Under the pieces are notes generated by a model. The model was given only the letters and a program-made list of their open reading frames with translations, was not told the origin of the DNA and searched no databases. Below, piece by piece: positions 9,584 to 21,833 of a DNA stretch of 64,000 bases; position 1 is the stretch's first letter; each line of letters begins with the position of its first letter. Position numbers and translations under genes: made by a program. The DNA is from Stutzerimonas azotifigens DSM 17556 (GTDB lineage Bacteria; Pseudomonadota; Gammaproteobacteria; Pseudomonadales; Pseudomonadaceae): NCBI RefSeq assembly GCF_000425625.1, contig NZ_KE384411.1, forward strand, positions 141,616 to 205,615, read 5' to 3'.

Positions 9584-9603
9584 CAAATACTAATGCTTCT
9601 CAA
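9584..9603 (-). promoter_or_regulatory. Putative Fur box upstream of fecI-like gene
   Basis: On the minus strand the sequence TTGAGAAGCATTAGTATTTG has the GAGAAnnATTnnnATT spacing common to Pseudomonas Fur boxes and lies 26 bases before the sigma-factor start. It is a plausible iron-responsive operator, not proven. Confidence 0.5.
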
Positions 9604-9729
9604 CAATCCTGCCTATCGTCGTCCCGACCGCCCGCCCCTCTCGATGGATGCGTCCAACGCGCCTGCGAACCGATACCGAAACGCAGCCGTCTACACCTCA
9701 TATAAAGGTCGAATGGAGAACGAGGCCGA

Positions 9730-10533
9730 ATGACCGTGACCCGAGGGGTGGTCTGGCTGGCACGTGGCGGCTACGCCGCACGCGGTGTGGTGTACGTGAT
9801 CGTGGCCTGCTTCGCGGTGATGGCGGCCATGGGCTCGGGCGATACGGTGGATACCCGGGGGGCGATCACGCGGATTCTCGAACAGCCGTTCGGCACGACC
9901 CTGCTCTGGCTGGTGGCGCTCGGCCTGCTCGCGCACGTGGCCTGGCGCCTGACCCAGGCGCTGGGCGACACCGATGGCCACGGCACTGATGGCAAGGGCC
10001 TGCTGATCCGCGCCGGACTCGTCGGCAGCGCGCTGGTCAACGGCCTGCTGGCGATCTTCGCGCTCGGTCTGCTGGGCACCGGCCTCGGCTCCGGGGGCGC
10101 AGGCGCAGGCGACAACGACCTGCTGGCCCGCCTGCTGCGCTACGACAACGCCAACCGGGTGATCTACCTGATGGCGCTGGTGCCGCTGGGTGTCGGCATC
10201 GCGCACCTGGTGAAGGCCTGGCGCCTGAAGTTCGAACGCCACTTCCAGTGCTCCGAAGAGCGCATGCGCCTGGTGCGGCCGGTGGCGCGCGTCGGGCTTG
10301 TCGCGCGCGGCTGCGTATTCCTGATCATCGCCGCCCTGCTCGTCCTCGGCGGCAGCCGCTACCAGCCGACCGACCCGCCGGGGCTCAAGGAGGCGCTGGA
10401 AGCGCTGCAGGGCTTGCCGTTCGGCTGGCTGCTCCTGCTGGCGATCGGGCTCGGGCTGCTCGCCTTCGCCCTCTACAGCTTCGCCGAGGCGCTGTGGCGA
10501 CGCATCGATTTGGCCGAGGTGATGCCGCGTTGA
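9730..10533 (+). CDS. DUF1206 family integral membrane protein
   Basis: A 267-residue polytopic membrane protein of the DUF1206 family, function unknown. The family is built from three repeated units of two helices each; the repeats are visible as VWLARGGYAARGVVYVIVACFAVMAA, a central VGSALVNGLLAIFALGLLG...RVIYLMALVPLGVGIAHLVKAW, and VGLVARGCVFLIIAALLVLGGS. Each repeat begins with an AR-G-(V/C)-V/F motif. It is divergent from the fecI cassette and alone on its strand. Confident as a family call; no role can be given. Confidence 0.85.
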   Translation: MTVTRGVVWLARGGYAARGVVYVIVACFAVMAAMGSGDTVDTRGAITRILEQPFGTTLLWLVALGLLAHVAWRLTQALGDTDGHGTDGKGLLIRAGLVGSALVNGLLAIFALGLLGTGLGSGGAGAGDNDLLARLLRYDNANRVIYLMALVPLGVGIAHLVKAWRLKFERHFQCSEERMRLVRPVARVGLVARGCVFLIIAALLVLGGSRYQPTDPPGLKEALEALQGLPFGWLLLLAIGLGLLAFALYSFAEALWRRIDLAEVMPR

Positions 10534-10620
10534 AGCAACATCGCATCAACGTGAACGCCGCCCCGTTGGAGCGAGGGGGATGCCGAGTCCTTGCTTGCGA
10601 AGAAGCATGGCGTTAAATCG

Positions 10621-10695
10621 GTTCGCGACCAAGGTCGCTCCTACATTGGCACCCGCTGGCGACAAGCTTGGTAGGGTGGGCTTCAGCCCACCAAA
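10621..10695. repeat. Dispersed intergenic repeats with REP-like hairpin
   Basis: The 293-base gap between the DUF1206 gene and putP holds two dispersed repeat motifs and no gene that I can support: TTCGCGACCAAGGTCGCTCC (10622-10641) and the perfect hairpin GGTGGGCTTCAGCCCACC (10675-10692). The hairpin motif recurs at 29240-29324. Confidence 0.7.
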
Positions 10696-10826
10696 CTGCC
10701 GGCCAGACCGCCCTCCACCCGCGAGCCTGATGGCCGCGTATCATCCCGGCCTCTGCCTTAGGCTGCAGACCCCCAGCTTTTAGACAGCCTGACTCCGGTG
10801 GCCTTTTTCGCCCGCCCGGGATGCCC

Positions 10827-12311
10827 TCAGCCCTGCTGGTACTCCCGCTCGGCCGCGTCGAAGCGCGCCTGGATGGACGCCGACGGCGCCGGCCCCAGCT
10901 TGCTCACCACCAGGATCGCCAGGCTGGCGAGGATGAAGCCGGGAATGATCTCGTACAGCCCCAGGCCGATGAATTCCTTCCATACCACCACGGTCACCGC
11001 ACCGACCAGCATCCCGGCCAGCGCGCCGTTGCGGGTCATCTGCTTCCACAGCAGCGAGAACAGCACCACAGGGCCGAAGGACGCGCCGAAACCGGCCCAG
11101 GCGTAGGACACCAGCCCCAGCACCTTGCTCTCCGGGTTCGAAGCGATACCGATGGCGATCATCGCGATCATCAGCACCATGGCGCGGCCGACCCAGACCA
11201 GCTCGGTCTGCGAGGCGCCCTTGCGCAGGAAGGCCTTGTAGAAATCCTGGGTCAGCGCGCTGGAGCTCACCAGCAGTTGCGCGCTCAGGGTGCTCATCAC
11301 CGCCGCCAGCACGCCGGAGAGGATGATCCCGGCGATCCAGGGATTGAACAGGATCTTGGTCAGCTCCATGAACACCCGCTCGCCGTTCTCGCTCACCGGC
11401 CCGGCCTGGTCCGGGTGCCCGGCGAAGTAGGCGATGCCGAAGAAGCCTACCGCCACGGCACCGGCCAGGGTCAGGATCATCCAGGTCATGCCGATGCGGC
11501 GAGCGTTGGGAATGTTGCTGACCGAGTCGGCAGCCATGAAGCGCACCAGGATGTGCGGCTGGCCGAAATAGCCCAGGCCCCAGGCCAGCAGCGAGACGAT
11601 GGCGATGAAGGACAGCCCGCTGAACATGTCGAAAGCGGCCGGCTTGACCGATTCGATGGTATCCATGGCCGCGCCGATGTCACCCAGCGCCAGGATCACG
11701 AACAGCGGCGTCAGCAGCAGGGCGAAGATCATCAGCGTGGCCTGTACGGTGTCGGTCCAGGACACCGCGAGGAAGCCGCCGATGAATACGTAGAGGATGG
11801 TCGCTGCCGCGCCGATCCACAGCGCCAGGTCGTAGGGCACGCCGAAAGTGGTCTCGAACAGCCGCGCCCCGGCCACCACGCCCGAGGCGCAGTAGATGGT
11901 GAAGAACACCAGGATCACCAGCGCCGAGAAGATGCGCAGCAGGCGGCTGTCATCCTCGAAGCGGTGCGAGAAATAGTCAGGCAGGGTCAGGGCGTTGTGG
12001 TTGTGCTCGGTGTGCACGCGCAGCCGGCCGGCGACGAACAGCCAGTTCAGCCAGGCGCCGATGATCAGGCCGATGGCGATCCAGCTTTCCGACAGGCCGG
12101 CGACGAAGACCGCCCCGGGCAGGCCCATCAGCAGCCAGCCGCTCATGTCCGAGGCACCGGCCGAGAGCGCCGTGACGAAGCTGCCGAGGCTGCGCCCGCC
12201 GAGGATGTAGTCGTCGAAATTCTTGGTCGCACGGTAGGCGAGGAAGCCGATCAGGATCATCGCCGCAATGTAGGTCACGAAGGTGACGAACGTGGGGTTG
12301 CTGAGGGACAT
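10827..12311 (-). CDS. putP: Sodium/proline symporter PutP
   Basis: A 494-residue sodium:solute symporter of the PutP type, importing proline with Na+ across the inner membrane. The family features are clear: N-terminal FVTYIAAMILIGFLAYRATKNFDDYILGGRSLGSFVTALSAGASDMSGWLLMGLPGA, with the Na+-site ASDMSGW motif, then SDDMAGATEL-equivalent helices and the later segment AAVMSTLSAQLLVSSSALTQDFYKAFL. About 13 transmembrane segments are expected. Length is normal. No putA is next to it, so it is probably a stand-alone osmolyte or nutrient uptake gene here. Confidence 0.93.
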   Translation of the reverse strand: MSLSNPTFVTFVTYIAAMILIGFLAYRATKNFDDYILGGRSLGSFVTALSAGASDMSGWLLMGLPGAVFVAGLSESWIAIGLIIGAWLNWLFVAGRLRVHTEHNHNALTLPDYFSHRFEDDSRLLRIFSALVILVFFTIYCASGVVAGARLFETTFGVPYDLALWIGAAATILYVFIGGFLAVSWTDTVQATLMIFALLLTPLFVILALGDIGAAMDTIESVKPAAFDMFSGLSFIAIVSLLAWGLGYFGQPHILVRFMAADSVSNIPNARRIGMTWMILTLAGAVAVGFFGIAYFAGHPDQAGPVSENGERVFMELTKILFNPWIAGIILSGVLAAVMSTLSAQLLVSSSALTQDFYKAFLRKGASQTELVWVGRAMVLMIAMIAIGIASNPESKVLGLVSYAWAGFGASFGPVVLFSLLWKQMTRNGALAGMLVGAVTVVVWKEFIGLGLYEIIPGFILASLAILVVSKLGPAPSASIQARFDAAEREYQQG

Positions 12312-12464
12312 TCGCTTGTTCCTTGTTATCGTGAGGCACGGGGATCACCCCGCCTCGGCAGACTTTGCGCAGGCTCGTGGCCCGCGAGGCACCGGCCGCC
12401 ACATCCTGGCAGAGGGCGGCGGTGGCGCGAGAGGATAGCGGTTCGTCGGAGGAGTGTCATTTCG

Positions 12465-12489
12465 GCGGCGGGCCGAAGGGCGGCCCGCC
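12465..12489 (-). terminator. Strong hairpin downstream of pdxJ (possible terminator)
   Basis: A perfect 9-bp inverted repeat, CGGCGGGCC and GGCCCGCCG with a 7-base loop, begins about 50 bases past the pdxJ stop. There is no clear T run, so it may act with Rho or only protect the transcript end. Confidence 0.4.
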
Positions 12490-12537
12490 GCGCTCGTTCG
12501 GGCGGAAGACCCCAGGGCGGCGCCGGGCCGGTCCCCC

Positions 12538-13284
12538 TCAGGAACGCGGCGACGCGCCGAGAATCAGCGCCTTCATTTCACGCACCGCCTGCTTGAAGCC
12601 GACGAACAGGGCGTGGGCGACGATGGCGTGGCCGATGTTCAGTTCGTTGACCCCGGGAATCGCCGCGACCGCCTCGACGTTGTGGTAATGCAGGCCATGG
12701 CCGGCGTTGACCACCAGGCCGTGATCCAGCCCCAGGGCGACCCCGTCGCGGATGCGCGCCAGTTCGAGCACCGCCTCCGCCGGGGTATGCGCGTCGGCGT
12801 AGCGCCCGGTATGCAGCTCGATGGCCGGCGCGCCGATGCGGCTGGCCGCCTCGATCTGGCGCGGGTCGGCATCGATGAACAGCGACACCTCGGCGCCGGT
12901 GCGTGCCAGGCGTTCGACGGCCGCCTTGATGCGCGCCTCCTGGCCGGCGACGTCGAGGCCGCCTTCGGTGGTCAGTTCCTGCCGCGTTTCCGGCACCAGG
13001 CAGATGTGCTCCGGGCGGATGCTCTCGGCGAACTCCAGCATTGGCTCGGTGACGCCCATCTCGAAGTTCATGCGGGTCTGCAGCGCGTCCTTCATCATCC
13101 GCACGTCGCGCTCCTGGATGTGCCGCCGGTCCTCGCGCAGGTGCAGGGTGATGCCGTCGGCGCCGGCCTCTTCCGCATCCAGCGCCGCCTTCAGCGGGTC
13201 GGGATAGCGCGTCCCGCGCGCCTGACGCAGCGTCGCCACGTGGTCGATGTTGACCCCCAGCAGAATTCGTTGCAGCTCGGTCAC
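12538..13284 (-). CDS. pdxJ: Pyridoxine 5'-phosphate synthase PdxJ
   Basis: PdxJ condenses 1-deoxyxylulose 5-phosphate with 3-amino-1-hydroxyacetone phosphate to give pyridoxine 5'-phosphate, the last step of de novo vitamin B6 synthesis. The 248-residue TIM barrel has [76 protein letters not shown] and [15 protein letters not shown], all diagnostic. The start is GTG at 13284. It is the last gene of the lepA-lepB-DUF4845-rnc-era-recO-pdxJ run, the usual order in pseudomonads. Confidence 0.96.
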   Translation of the reverse strand: MTELQRILLGVNIDHVATLRQARGTRYPDPLKAALDAEEAGADGITLHLREDRRHIQERDVRMMKDALQTRMNFEMGVTEPMLEFAESIRPEHICLVPETRQELTTEGGLDVAGQEARIKAAVERLARTGAEVSLFIDADPRQIEAASRIGAPAIELHTGRYADAHTPAEAVLELARIRDGVALGLDHGLVVNAGHGLHYHNVEAVAAIPGVNELNIGHAIVAHALFVGFKQAVREMKALILGASPRS

Positions 13285-13323
13285 ACGCGTTCTCCTCTCA
13301 AGGTTGCAGATGGTTCGGATGGT

Positions 13324-14022
13324 TCACTCCCGCGGCGCCGCCCCCGCGGCCCTGGCCAGGAACAGCTCGCGGCTGACCAGCGGCCGCCCGCCCAGGTGCG
13401 GCGCCAGCGCCTGGCGCATCAGCCGCTTGGCCGCGGCCAGCGCGCCCGGCTGGTCCCAGGCCGCCTCCGCCATGGCGAGCAGTTCGGCACCACCGAACAG
13501 CCCGGGCTGGAGCTGCCCGACCGGCTCGAGGCCGGCGTCCGGTTGCAGACGATAGACGCCTGCGGGGTCGATGGGTTGCCCGGCGATGTCCAGGTCGAGC
13601 GGAAAGCCGTAGCCCAGCTCGGTCAGCAAGCGCCATTCGAAGGCCCGCAGCAGCGGCTCCAGCGGACGTCTCGCGGCCAGCGCCGGCAGGGTCGCGGCGT
13701 AGTGCTCGAAGAGGTCGGGATGGGCGTCCTCGGCGGGCAGCAGGCGGATGATCAGTTCGTTGAGGTACAGGCCGCTGAACAGCGCGTCGCCGTCGAGCCA
13801 GTGCGCGGTGCCGGCCGGCTCCAGGCGTATCAGGTTCTTCAGCTCGGAACGCCCGCGCAGCTCTATCTCCAGCGGGACGAAGGGGCGCGCCAGCGTGCCG
13901 GCCCGGCCGCGCGCGCCGCGCAGGACCGCGCGGGTCCGCCCTTGCGGCGTGAACAGGTCGACCAGCGCGCTGGTCTCGCGGTACGGCCGGCTGTGCAGGA
14001 CGAAGGCGGAGGGGCTGGACAT
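13324..14022 (-). CDS. recO: DNA repair protein RecO
   Basis: RecO helps load RecA onto SSB-coated single strands in the RecFOR pathway. This 232-residue protein has the N-terminal OB fold ([34 protein letters not shown], the most conserved part of RecO), followed by the helical domain with [14 protein letters not shown] and [16 protein letters not shown]. Cysteines of the zinc-binding form are absent, as in many gammaproteobacterial RecO proteins. It lies between era and pdxJ with short gaps. Confidence 0.95.
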   Translation of the reverse strand: MSSPSAFVLHSRPYRETSALVDLFTPQGRTRAVLRGARGRAGTLARPFVPLEIELRGRSELKNLIRLEPAGTAHWLDGDALFSGLYLNELIIRLLPAEDAHPDLFEHYAATLPALAARRPLEPLLRAFEWRLLTELGYGFPLDLDIAGQPIDPAGVYRLQPDAGLEPVGQLQPGLFGGAELLAMAEAAWDQPGALAAAKRLMRQALAPHLGGRPLVSRELFLARAAGAAPRE

Positions 14023-14071
14023 GGCGTGAGGGGTTCGCCGCAGGCGCCTGTCGCGCCTGCGGCCGGCTCGG

Positions 14072-14971
14072 TCAGCTGTCGCGGTAGCCCAGCGAATGCA
14101 GCGCCCGCTCGTCGTCCGACCAGCCGCCCTTCACCTTCACCCAGAGGTTGAGCATGACCTTGGAGTCGAACATCGTCTCCATGTCCTTGCGCGCTTCCTG
14201 GCCGATCCGTTTGATGCGTTCACCCTTGTCGCCGATGATGATCTTCTTCTGCCCCTCGCGCTCGACCAGGATCAGCGCATGGATGTGCAGCACCCTGCCC
14301 TCCTGCTTGAAGTCCTCGATCTCGACGGTGATCTGGTAGGGCAGCTCGGCGCCGAGCTGGCGCATGATCTTCTCGCGCACCAGTTCGGCGGCGAGGAAGC
14401 GGCTGCTGCGATCGGTGATCTGGTCTTCGGGGAAGAAGTGCTCGCCTTCGGGCAGGCGTTCGCCGACGAGCTGTTCCAGCACGTCCAGGTTGCGTGCCTG
14501 CTGCGCGGAGATCGGCACGATCTCGGCGTTCGGCAGTTGCTCGGCGAGCCATTCGAGGTGCGGCAGGAGCTCGGCCTTGTCTTCGAGGCGGTCGGTCTTG
14601 TTGACCGCGACGATCACCGGGCCCTGCACGTACTGGACACGCTCCAGGACCAGTTGGTCCTCTTCGGTCCAGCGGTTGCGGTCGACCACGAAGATCACCA
14701 CGTCGACGTCCTTCAGCGCCGAGGACGCGGTGCGGTTCATGTAGCGGTTGAGCGCCGTCTCGCCGTCCTTGTGCAGGCCGGGCGTGTCGACGTACACCGC
14801 CTGCACCTCGCCCTCCGTCTTGATCCCGAGCATGTTGTGCCGGGTGGTCTGCGGCTTGCGCGACGTGATGGCGAGCTTCTGCCCGAGAATGTGGTTGAGC
14901 AGGGTGGACTTGCCGACGTTCGGCCGTCCGACGATCGCCACGTAGCCGCAGCGGCTGCCTTCAGCAGTCAT
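14072..14971 (-). CDS. era: GTPase Era
   Basis: Era is a GTPase required for 16S rRNA processing and 30S assembly. The 299-residue protein has the G1 motif GRPNVGKST near residue 16, the switch region [10 protein letters not shown]3 DTPG, G4 NKTD and G5 (SAQ), then a C-terminal KH domain containing [28 protein letters not shown]. Length and motifs are normal. It follows rnc, the usual partner gene: RNase III and Era act in the same rRNA maturation route. Confidence 0.97.
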   Translation of the reverse strand: MTAEGSRCGYVAIVGRPNVGKSTLLNHILGQKLAITSRKPQTTRHNMLGIKTEGEVQAVYVDTPGLHKDGETALNRYMNRTASSALKDVDVVIFVVDRNRWTEEDQLVLERVQYVQGPVIVAVNKTDRLEDKAELLPHLEWLAEQLPNAEIVPISAQQARNLDVLEQLVGERLPEGEHFFPEDQITDRSSRFLAAELVREKIMRQLGAELPYQITVEIEDFKQEGRVLHIHALILVEREGQKKIIIGDKGERIKRIGQEARKDMETMFDSKVMLNLWVKVKGGWSDDERALHSLGYRDS

Positions 14972-15013
14972 GATGATTCCTCGTGATGCCGAGGGTGGCC
15001 TGGCGGCCCCCCC

Positions 15014-15703
15014 TCAGTCTTGGCCGTTTTCGACGCCCAGGGCGACCAGCGCGCCCGCTGCGGCCACCTGCTCGGCGATGCGCCGGCTGGCGCCCTGCCC
15101 GTGCGTCCTGTCGTTGAGCAAGGCCACTTCGCAGGCCACGAAGAAGACCCGGCAATGCGGCTCGCCCTGAATATCGACCACTTCGTAGCGCGGCAGCTCA
15201 CAGCTGCGCGATTGCAGGAATTCCTGCAGGCGGGTCTTCGGGTCCTTGTTGGTGTCCACCAGCGTCAGGCCCTGCAGCTGGCTGTCGAGCCAGTCGAGCA
15301 CGCGTTCGCGGGCCACCTCGATGCCGGCGTCGAGGTAGATGGCGCCGATCAGCGCCTCGAGGGCGTCGGCGAGTATCGATTCGCGGCGGAAACCGCCGCT
15401 CTTGAGCTCGCCCGAACCCAGGCGCAGGTAGTCGCCGAGCTCGAACCCGCGCGCCAGCTGGGCCAGGGTCTCGCCCTTGACCAGACGCGCGCGCAGCCGC
15501 GAAAGCTGGCCTTCGCGGGCCTGCGGGAAGTGGTTGAACAGCGCTTCGCCGGCGATGAAGTTGAGGATGGCGTCGCCGAGAAATTCCAGGCGCTCGTTGT
15601 TGCGTCCGGCGAAGCTGCGGTGGGTGAGGGCCAGGAGCATCAGCTCCTGGTCCTTGAACTGGTAGCCGAGCTTGCGCTCCAGGCGGGCTAGCGATGTGCT
15701 CAC
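15014..15703 (-). CDS. rnc: Ribonuclease III
   Basis: RNase III cuts double-stranded RNA, including the rRNA precursor. The 229-residue protein has the catalytic signature [12 protein letters not shown] (metal-binding E and D), a second acidic site around [16 protein letters not shown], and a C-terminal dsRNA-binding domain ([13 protein letters not shown]...[19 protein letters not shown]). The start is GTG at 15703, overlapping the stop of the upstream DUF4845 gene by four bases (GTGA). Confidence 0.97.
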   Translation of the reverse strand: MSTSLARLERKLGYQFKDQELMLLALTHRSFAGRNNERLEFLGDAILNFIAGEALFNHFPQAREGQLSRLRARLVKGETLAQLARGFELGDYLRLGSGELKSGGFRRESILADALEALIGAIYLDAGIEVARERVLDWLDSQLQGLTLVDTNKDPKTRLQEFLQSRSCELPRYEVVDIQGEPHCRVFFVACEVALLNDRTHGQGASRRIAEQVAAAGALVALGVENGQD

Positions 15704-16077
15704 GGCATCCTTAGACGGTAATCTTTGCTGAAGTTGGCGACCAGGTCGAGGTTGCGGATCAGGGGTTCGCGCTTCTCGTAATCGAGGTGAGCACGGAATT
15801 CGTCGCCGTCGACCTCGACCTGCAGGACGTCCCGCAGATTCAGGTCCCTGATGCCGTTGACCTGCATGCCTTTGTTGACATGATCATAAAAGTCACGAAC
15901 CGATCGAATGTCCAGCGCCGAATCGGTTTCGACGGCCATGATGATCTTGTCCATGGACATGAAGTCCAGGTAGTGCGGAAACATCTTGAATGCCGCGCTG
16001 GCGAAGAATGCCACCAGCGCCAGCATCGCGACCCACCCGAGCATGGACATTCCTTTCTGCGAGCGTGCAAGACTCAT
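15700..16077 (-). CDS. DUF4845 family membrane-anchored protein
   Basis: A 125-residue protein with one N-terminal transmembrane helix ([31 protein letters not shown]) and a small soluble domain. It belongs to DUF4845, which is nearly always found between lepB and rnc in pseudomonads. The N-terminus, [13 protein letters not shown], looks like a minor pilin-like start without a classic prepilin site. Function is unknown; the fixed place next to signal peptidase suggests, but does not show, a link to export or envelope. Confidence 0.9.
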   Translation of the reverse strand: MSLARSQKGMSMLGWVAMLALVAFFASAAFKMFPHYLDFMSMDKIIMAVETDSALDIRSVRDFYDHVNKGMQVNGIRDLNLRDVLQVEVDGDEFRAHLDYEKREPLIRNLDLVANFSKDYRLRMP

Positions 16078-16163
16078 ATCGACCTCATTGTCGTTAAACG
16101 CCCATCAGCGGGCCGCCCTACTATAGCGAGCGGCAACCAGCGAACCGGGAATGCTTCACAGGA

Positions 16164-17018
16164 TCAGTGGATCAGGCCTACGCGGGAAAAATGCGGCAGG
16201 TTGCTGAACTTCGGATCCGGCCAGCTCATCCACACGGCGAAGGCCTTGCCGACGATGTTGCGGTCCGGAACCATGCCGCGCAGCTCGTAGGGGATGCCCG
16301 GATCGTCCCAGTAGCGGCTGTCGTTTGAGTTGTCGCGGTTGTCGCCCATCATGAAGTAGTGCCCGGCCGGCACGCTCCATTCGCGGTCCGGCTCGATGCG
16401 CAGACGGGTCATTTCCTTGCGGATCTGGTGCTCGGCCTCGCCCAGCTGCTCGACATACAGCCTGGCGCTGCCCAGGCTGCCGGGCTCTTCGCCGAGCAGC
16501 TGCTCGGCGACCAGCTGGCCGTTCACGTACAGGCGCTTGTCGCCGGTGTAGCGGACGGTGTCGCCCGGCAGGCCGACCACGCGCTTGATGTAGTTGATGT
16601 TCGGATCGCTGGGGTAGCGGAACACCATGACGTCACCGCGCTGTGGGTCGTTCACGTCGATGATCTTGGTGTCGACCACCGGCAGGCGGATGCCGTAGGC
16701 GAACTTGTTGACCAGGATGAAATCGCCGACTTCCAGGGTCGGCTTCATCGAGCCGGACGGGATCTGGAACGGCTCGACGAGGAAGGAGCGCAGCACCAGG
16801 ACGATCGCCAGCACCGGGAAGAACGACTTGCCGTACTCGACCAGCAGGGGTTCCTTGTTCAGCTCTTCCAGCGTGCCCGGATCGGCCTGGCCGACCTGCC
16901 CTTCGTAGGCGGCGATGGCGGCGCGCCGGCGCGGGGCGAGAAACAGAAGGTCGAACAGCGACAGGGCACCGCACACCAACACGGCGATCACCAGCAGCAG
17001 AGGGAAATTGATCGACAT
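16164..17018 (-). CDS. lepB: Signal peptidase I
   Basis: LepB removes signal peptides from exported proteins at the periplasmic face of the inner membrane. The 284-residue protein has two N-terminal membrane segments, the nucleophile serine in FQIPSGSMKPTL and the general-base lysine in NYIKRVVGLPGD, plus the C-terminal MGDNRDNSNDSRYW box. Length is typical. The gene follows lepA by one base of spacing and shares its operon. Confidence 0.97.
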   Translation of the reverse strand: MSINFPLLLVIAVLVCGALSLFDLLFLAPRRRAAIAAYEGQVGQADPGTLEELNKEPLLVEYGKSFFPVLAIVLVLRSFLVEPFQIPSGSMKPTLEVGDFILVNKFAYGIRLPVVDTKIIDVNDPQRGDVMVFRYPSDPNINYIKRVVGLPGDTVRYTGDKRLYVNGQLVAEQLLGEEPGSLGSARLYVEQLGEAEHQIRKEMTRLRIEPDREWSVPAGHYFMMGDNRDNSNDSRYWDDPGIPYELRGMVPDRNIVGKAFAVWMSWPDPKFSNLPHFSRVGLIH

Positions 17019-17019
17019 C

Positions 17020-18819
<1,800 letters not shown>

Positions 18820-18968
18820 AGCTCGAACACTCGGTATGCCGCGGGCCGATTGCCCGCCGAAAATAGCCGGTGAGTTTAACCGAATGCCCCTGCGAGTGCC
18901 ATTGCCGACCGGCCGAGCGCACCGGCGGCGCCGGAGCCTGCCGCCGGCCCCCGTTTCCGCGCGCCGGC

Positions 18969-20393
18969 CTACTCCGACAGCTTGAAAGTGATGAAGCTGG
19001 CGCGCCCCTCGCGCAGCACGCGCATGGACACCGAACGATTCTTCGGCAACTGCCGCGTCACCTTGTCGAAGGCTTGCACCGAGTCGATGGCTTCGTTGTT
19101 CAGGTGGGTGATCACGTCGCCCGGGCGCAACCCGATCATGGCGGCCGGGCCGCTGCCGACCTCGGTGATCACCACGCCGTTCTGCAGATCGAGCGCCTGT
19201 TTCTGGGTGGCGGTCAATTCGGAGACCTGTACGCCGAGCCGGTTGTTGCCCTGCCCGATCGGCTCGCCCCGTTCGTCGATGGCCAGCGGCTCGCCCTCCT
19301 CGGGCAGCGCACCGATTTCGATGCGAAGCGTTTCCCGATCACCGTCGCGCACCACTTCCAGGGTGGCCAGGGTACCCGGCTTGAGCGCCCCGACACGGTG
19401 CGGCAGATCGGCCGACATCTCGATCGGCTCGCCGTTGAGGCTGCGGATCACATCGCCCACGCGCAGACCGCCCTTGGCCGCCGGGCCGCCATCGACCACC
19501 TGGGCGACCAGGGCGCCGGCCGGCCGGTCGAGCCCGAAGGATTCGGCGAGTTCCTTGTTGACCTCCTGGATCACCACGCCGAGCCAGCCGCGGCTGACCT
19601 TCCCGGCGGTGCGCAGCTGATCGGCGACATCCATGGCCACGTCGATCGGAATGGCGAACGACAGGCCCATGAAGCCGCCGGAGCGGGTGAAGATCTGCGA
19701 GTTGACGCCGACCACCTCGCCCTGCAGGTTGAACAGCGGGCCGCCGGAATTGCCGGGGTTGATCGCGACATCGGTCTGGATGAAGGGCACGTAGCTCTCG
19801 TTCGGCAGGTTACGACCGGTCGCGCTGACGATCCCGGCGGTGACCGAATGATCGAAGCCGAACGGCGAGCCGATGGCGAGCACCCACTCGCCCACCTGCA
19901 GCGCGCTCGACTTGCCGAGCTTGACGGTGGGCAAGCCGTCGCCGTCGACCTTGATCAGCGCCACATCTGTCCGCGGGTCGGCGCCGACCAGCTTGGCTAC
20001 CAGCTCGCTGCGATCGGGCATGCGCACCATGATTTCGTCGGCGTCGGCCACCACGTGGTTGTTGGTGAGGATGTAGCCGTCCTCGGAAATGATGAATCCG
20101 GAACCCAGCGACTGCGCCTCACGCGGCTGCCCCGGGGCGGCCCCGCCCGGAAGGCCCGGAATCCCCCGCTCGAGGAATTCGCGGAGGATCGGCGGCAACC
20201 CCTCGAGATCGGGCATCTGCGCGCCGGCGCCACGGGCGGGCACGGTCTGCCGGGTGCTGATGTTGACCACCGCGGGCGAGGCGCTCTCCACCAGCGGCGT
20301 GAAGTCGGGCAGCTCGGCGCGCGCCACCAGGGCCTGCCCCAGCAGGAGCAGACCCGCCACCATGGCGTGATAGTTCTTCCAGTACGACGACAT
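18969..20393 (-). CDS. mucD: Periplasmic serine protease MucD (DegP/HtrA family)
   Basis: MucD degrades misfolded periplasmic proteins and holds down AlgU activity. The 474-residue protein has a signal peptide (ending LVARA-E), a trypsin-like domain with the triad H in LTNNHVV, D in [11 protein letters not shown] and S in [10 protein letters not shown], and two PDZ domains ([19 protein letters not shown]..., [18 protein letters not shown]...). ATG at 20393 gives the standard length; the upstream extension is spurious. It is the fifth gene of the algU-mucABCD operon. Confidence 0.95.
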   Translation of the reverse strand: MSSYWKNYHAMVAGLLLLGQALVARAELPDFTPLVESASPAVVNISTRQTVPARGAGAQMPDLEGLPPILREFLERGIPGLPGGAAPGQPREAQSLGSGFIISEDGYILTNNHVVADADEIMVRMPDRSELVAKLVGADPRTDVALIKVDGDGLPTVKLGKSSALQVGEWVLAIGSPFGFDHSVTAGIVSATGRNLPNESYVPFIQTDVAINPGNSGGPLFNLQGEVVGVNSQIFTRSGGFMGLSFAIPIDVAMDVADQLRTAGKVSRGWLGVVIQEVNKELAESFGLDRPAGALVAQVVDGGPAAKGGLRVGDVIRSLNGEPIEMSADLPHRVGALKPGTLATLEVVRDGDRETLRIEIGALPEEGEPLAIDERGEPIGQGNNRLGVQVSELTATQKQALDLQNGVVITEVGSGPAAMIGLRPGDVITHLNNEAIDSVQAFDKVTRQLPKNRSVSMRVLREGRASFITFKLSE

Positions 20394-20419
20394 AGTCCGG
20401 TCTCCCGACGAGGATGGAT

Positions 20420-20878
20420 TCAAGGCGTGGCCGATGCGTCCGCCGGCAGGGTGCGCAGCACCACCGGCTGGGACCGGCGACGGCCGGCCAGGCGCTCGCC
20501 GTGCCTGCAAACCACGGCCCAGGCGAGCGCAAAGGCAACGAGCCCCGAGATGATGACGAAGGGTTCGCCGAGACCGAACAGCAGCTGCGCCAGCAGGCTG
20601 CCGGCGAGCAACGATATCAGCGGAAACAAATAGACGAGCAGAGAGGCTCTGAGCAGCGCATCTTCGGCGATGCCGATGACCACTTCATCGCCCTGGCGCA
20701 CGGGCGTGGGGCAATGCGCCCGGACCAGGCCGACCCGCCCGGAAACGCCGAGCCGGTCCATGAGACCCTGCCCGCAGCCGGCGCGCGCCGAACAGGTCGA
20801 GCACGAGCTGCTGCGGACGGTCTGCACCCAGGCGGCCTCGGGCTCTACCGCGACGACACGCCCGCGCTCTTCGATCAT
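20420..20878 (-). CDS. mucC: MucC/RseC family membrane protein
   Basis: A 152-residue RseC/MucC protein, fourth gene of the algU operon. It has an N-terminal cysteine cluster (SCSTCSARAGCGQG) likely to bind a metal or cluster, and two transmembrane segments (LLVYLFPLISLLAGSLLAQLL and FVIISGLVAFALAWAVVC). RseC-type proteins have been linked to SoxR reduction and to envelope-stress control, with a modest effect in alginate regulation. The ATG at 20878 overlaps the mucB stop by four bases. Confidence 0.93.
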   Translation of the reverse strand: MIEERGRVVAVEPEAAWVQTVRSSSCSTCSARAGCGQGLMDRLGVSGRVGLVRAHCPTPVRQGDEVVIGIAEDALLRASLLVYLFPLISLLAGSLLAQLLFGLGEPFVIISGLVAFALAWAVVCRHGERLAGRRRSQPVVLRTLPADASATP

Positions 20879-21825
20879 TGCTGGGCCAGGCCGGGCGCCT
20901 TTCTCATCGACAGCGCGATGCGCTCGGCAGTACCCAGCGGGATTTCTCCCACGACCGTCACCATGACATCGCCGTCATCGACGGTGACGCGCTTGGACAC
21001 CGCGACCGTCGGCCCCATTTGGCTGCGGGCGTCCTGCACGACTTCGCCGCGCAGCGGTTCGATGAACACCGAGAAACGGGCCAGCCCGTCGCCATAGCTC
21101 AGCCAGGCGACCGACTCGTCGGCGGCAGGGCTCGATCGCACATCCGACTCCAACTGCTCGAAACCCGGCGGCAACCAGTCCGAGCGCCACTCGACCGGCT
21201 GCGGCTCACGGGCCGGAGGGACCTCGACGGTCTTGCACCCGGTGCCGGTACGCAGGGTTTCCGGGGTCACGTCGCCGACATCCAGCCGGGTGTACTGGAA
21301 GCGCTCGAGCAACTGCCCCTGTTCGTTCAGCAGCAGGGATTTCAACGGAAGCCCGGTAGCGCGATCCAGATGCAGTTCCATGCCGTAGCGATGCTGGTCG
21401 CGCGGCAGGATGGCCAGCGCCACGGTATCGCGCCCGGCGACACGGGAGTCGCCGATCACGCGCAGCTCGTAGGATTGGGTCAGTACACGAGGGTCGAACC
21501 GGTCTCCGCCGAGGCCATTACCCGAAGCGGCGCCAGGCACCAGCCCCTGGGTCGCACAGACGGGACGTCCGTCGACCATGGCGACCTCGACGGCCGAACC
21601 GTCGAGCTGCAGCAGGCGTTCCCTGACCTCTCCGCCGGCAACGCGCTGCCAGATGGCATGGGTCGAAAAGCTTCCGTTGCGCTGGTAGACGAAGTCACCG
21701 GCATAGCTCTGCTGGTGCTCGGCCTCGGCCAGGCGTTTCAACCATTGGAAAGCATCATCTGCGGCAAGGGCCGGCATCGTCAGCCAGCCCCCCAAAGCAA
21801 CAACACACAGCGGTATGACGCGCAT
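20875..21825 (-). CDS. mucB: Sigma-E regulatory protein MucB (RseB)
   Basis: MucB binds the periplasmic part of MucA and shields it from proteolysis, so it dampens AlgU. The 316-residue protein has a signal peptide (ending PALA-A), the large LolA-like domain (FQWLKRLAEAEHQQSYAGDFVYQRNGSFSTHAIW) and the C-terminal domain ending in a region with SDWLPPGFEQLESD and VAWLSYGDGLARFSVFIEP. It lies 9 bases after mucA. Lipid or protein stress signals in the periplasm act on this protein. Confidence 0.95.
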   Translation of the reverse strand: MRVIPLCVVALGGWLTMPALAADDAFQWLKRLAEAEHQQSYAGDFVYQRNGSFSTHAIWQRVAGGEVRERLLQLDGSAVEVAMVDGRPVCATQGLVPGAASGNGLGGDRFDPRVLTQSYELRVIGDSRVAGRDTVALAILPRDQHRYGMELHLDRATGLPLKSLLLNEQGQLLERFQYTRLDVGDVTPETLRTGTGCKTVEVPPAREPQPVEWRSDWLPPGFEQLESDVRSSPAADESVAWLSYGDGLARFSVFIEPLRGEVVQDARSQMGPTVAVSKRVTVDDGDVMVTVVGEIPLGTAERIALSMRKAPGLAQQ

Positions 21826-21833
21826 GCTTCTCC

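Noticed and set aside
10780..10815. Intrinsic terminator after the DUF1206 gene
   Set aside because: A T run (CCTTTTTCG) is present, but I could not find a convincing stem before it.
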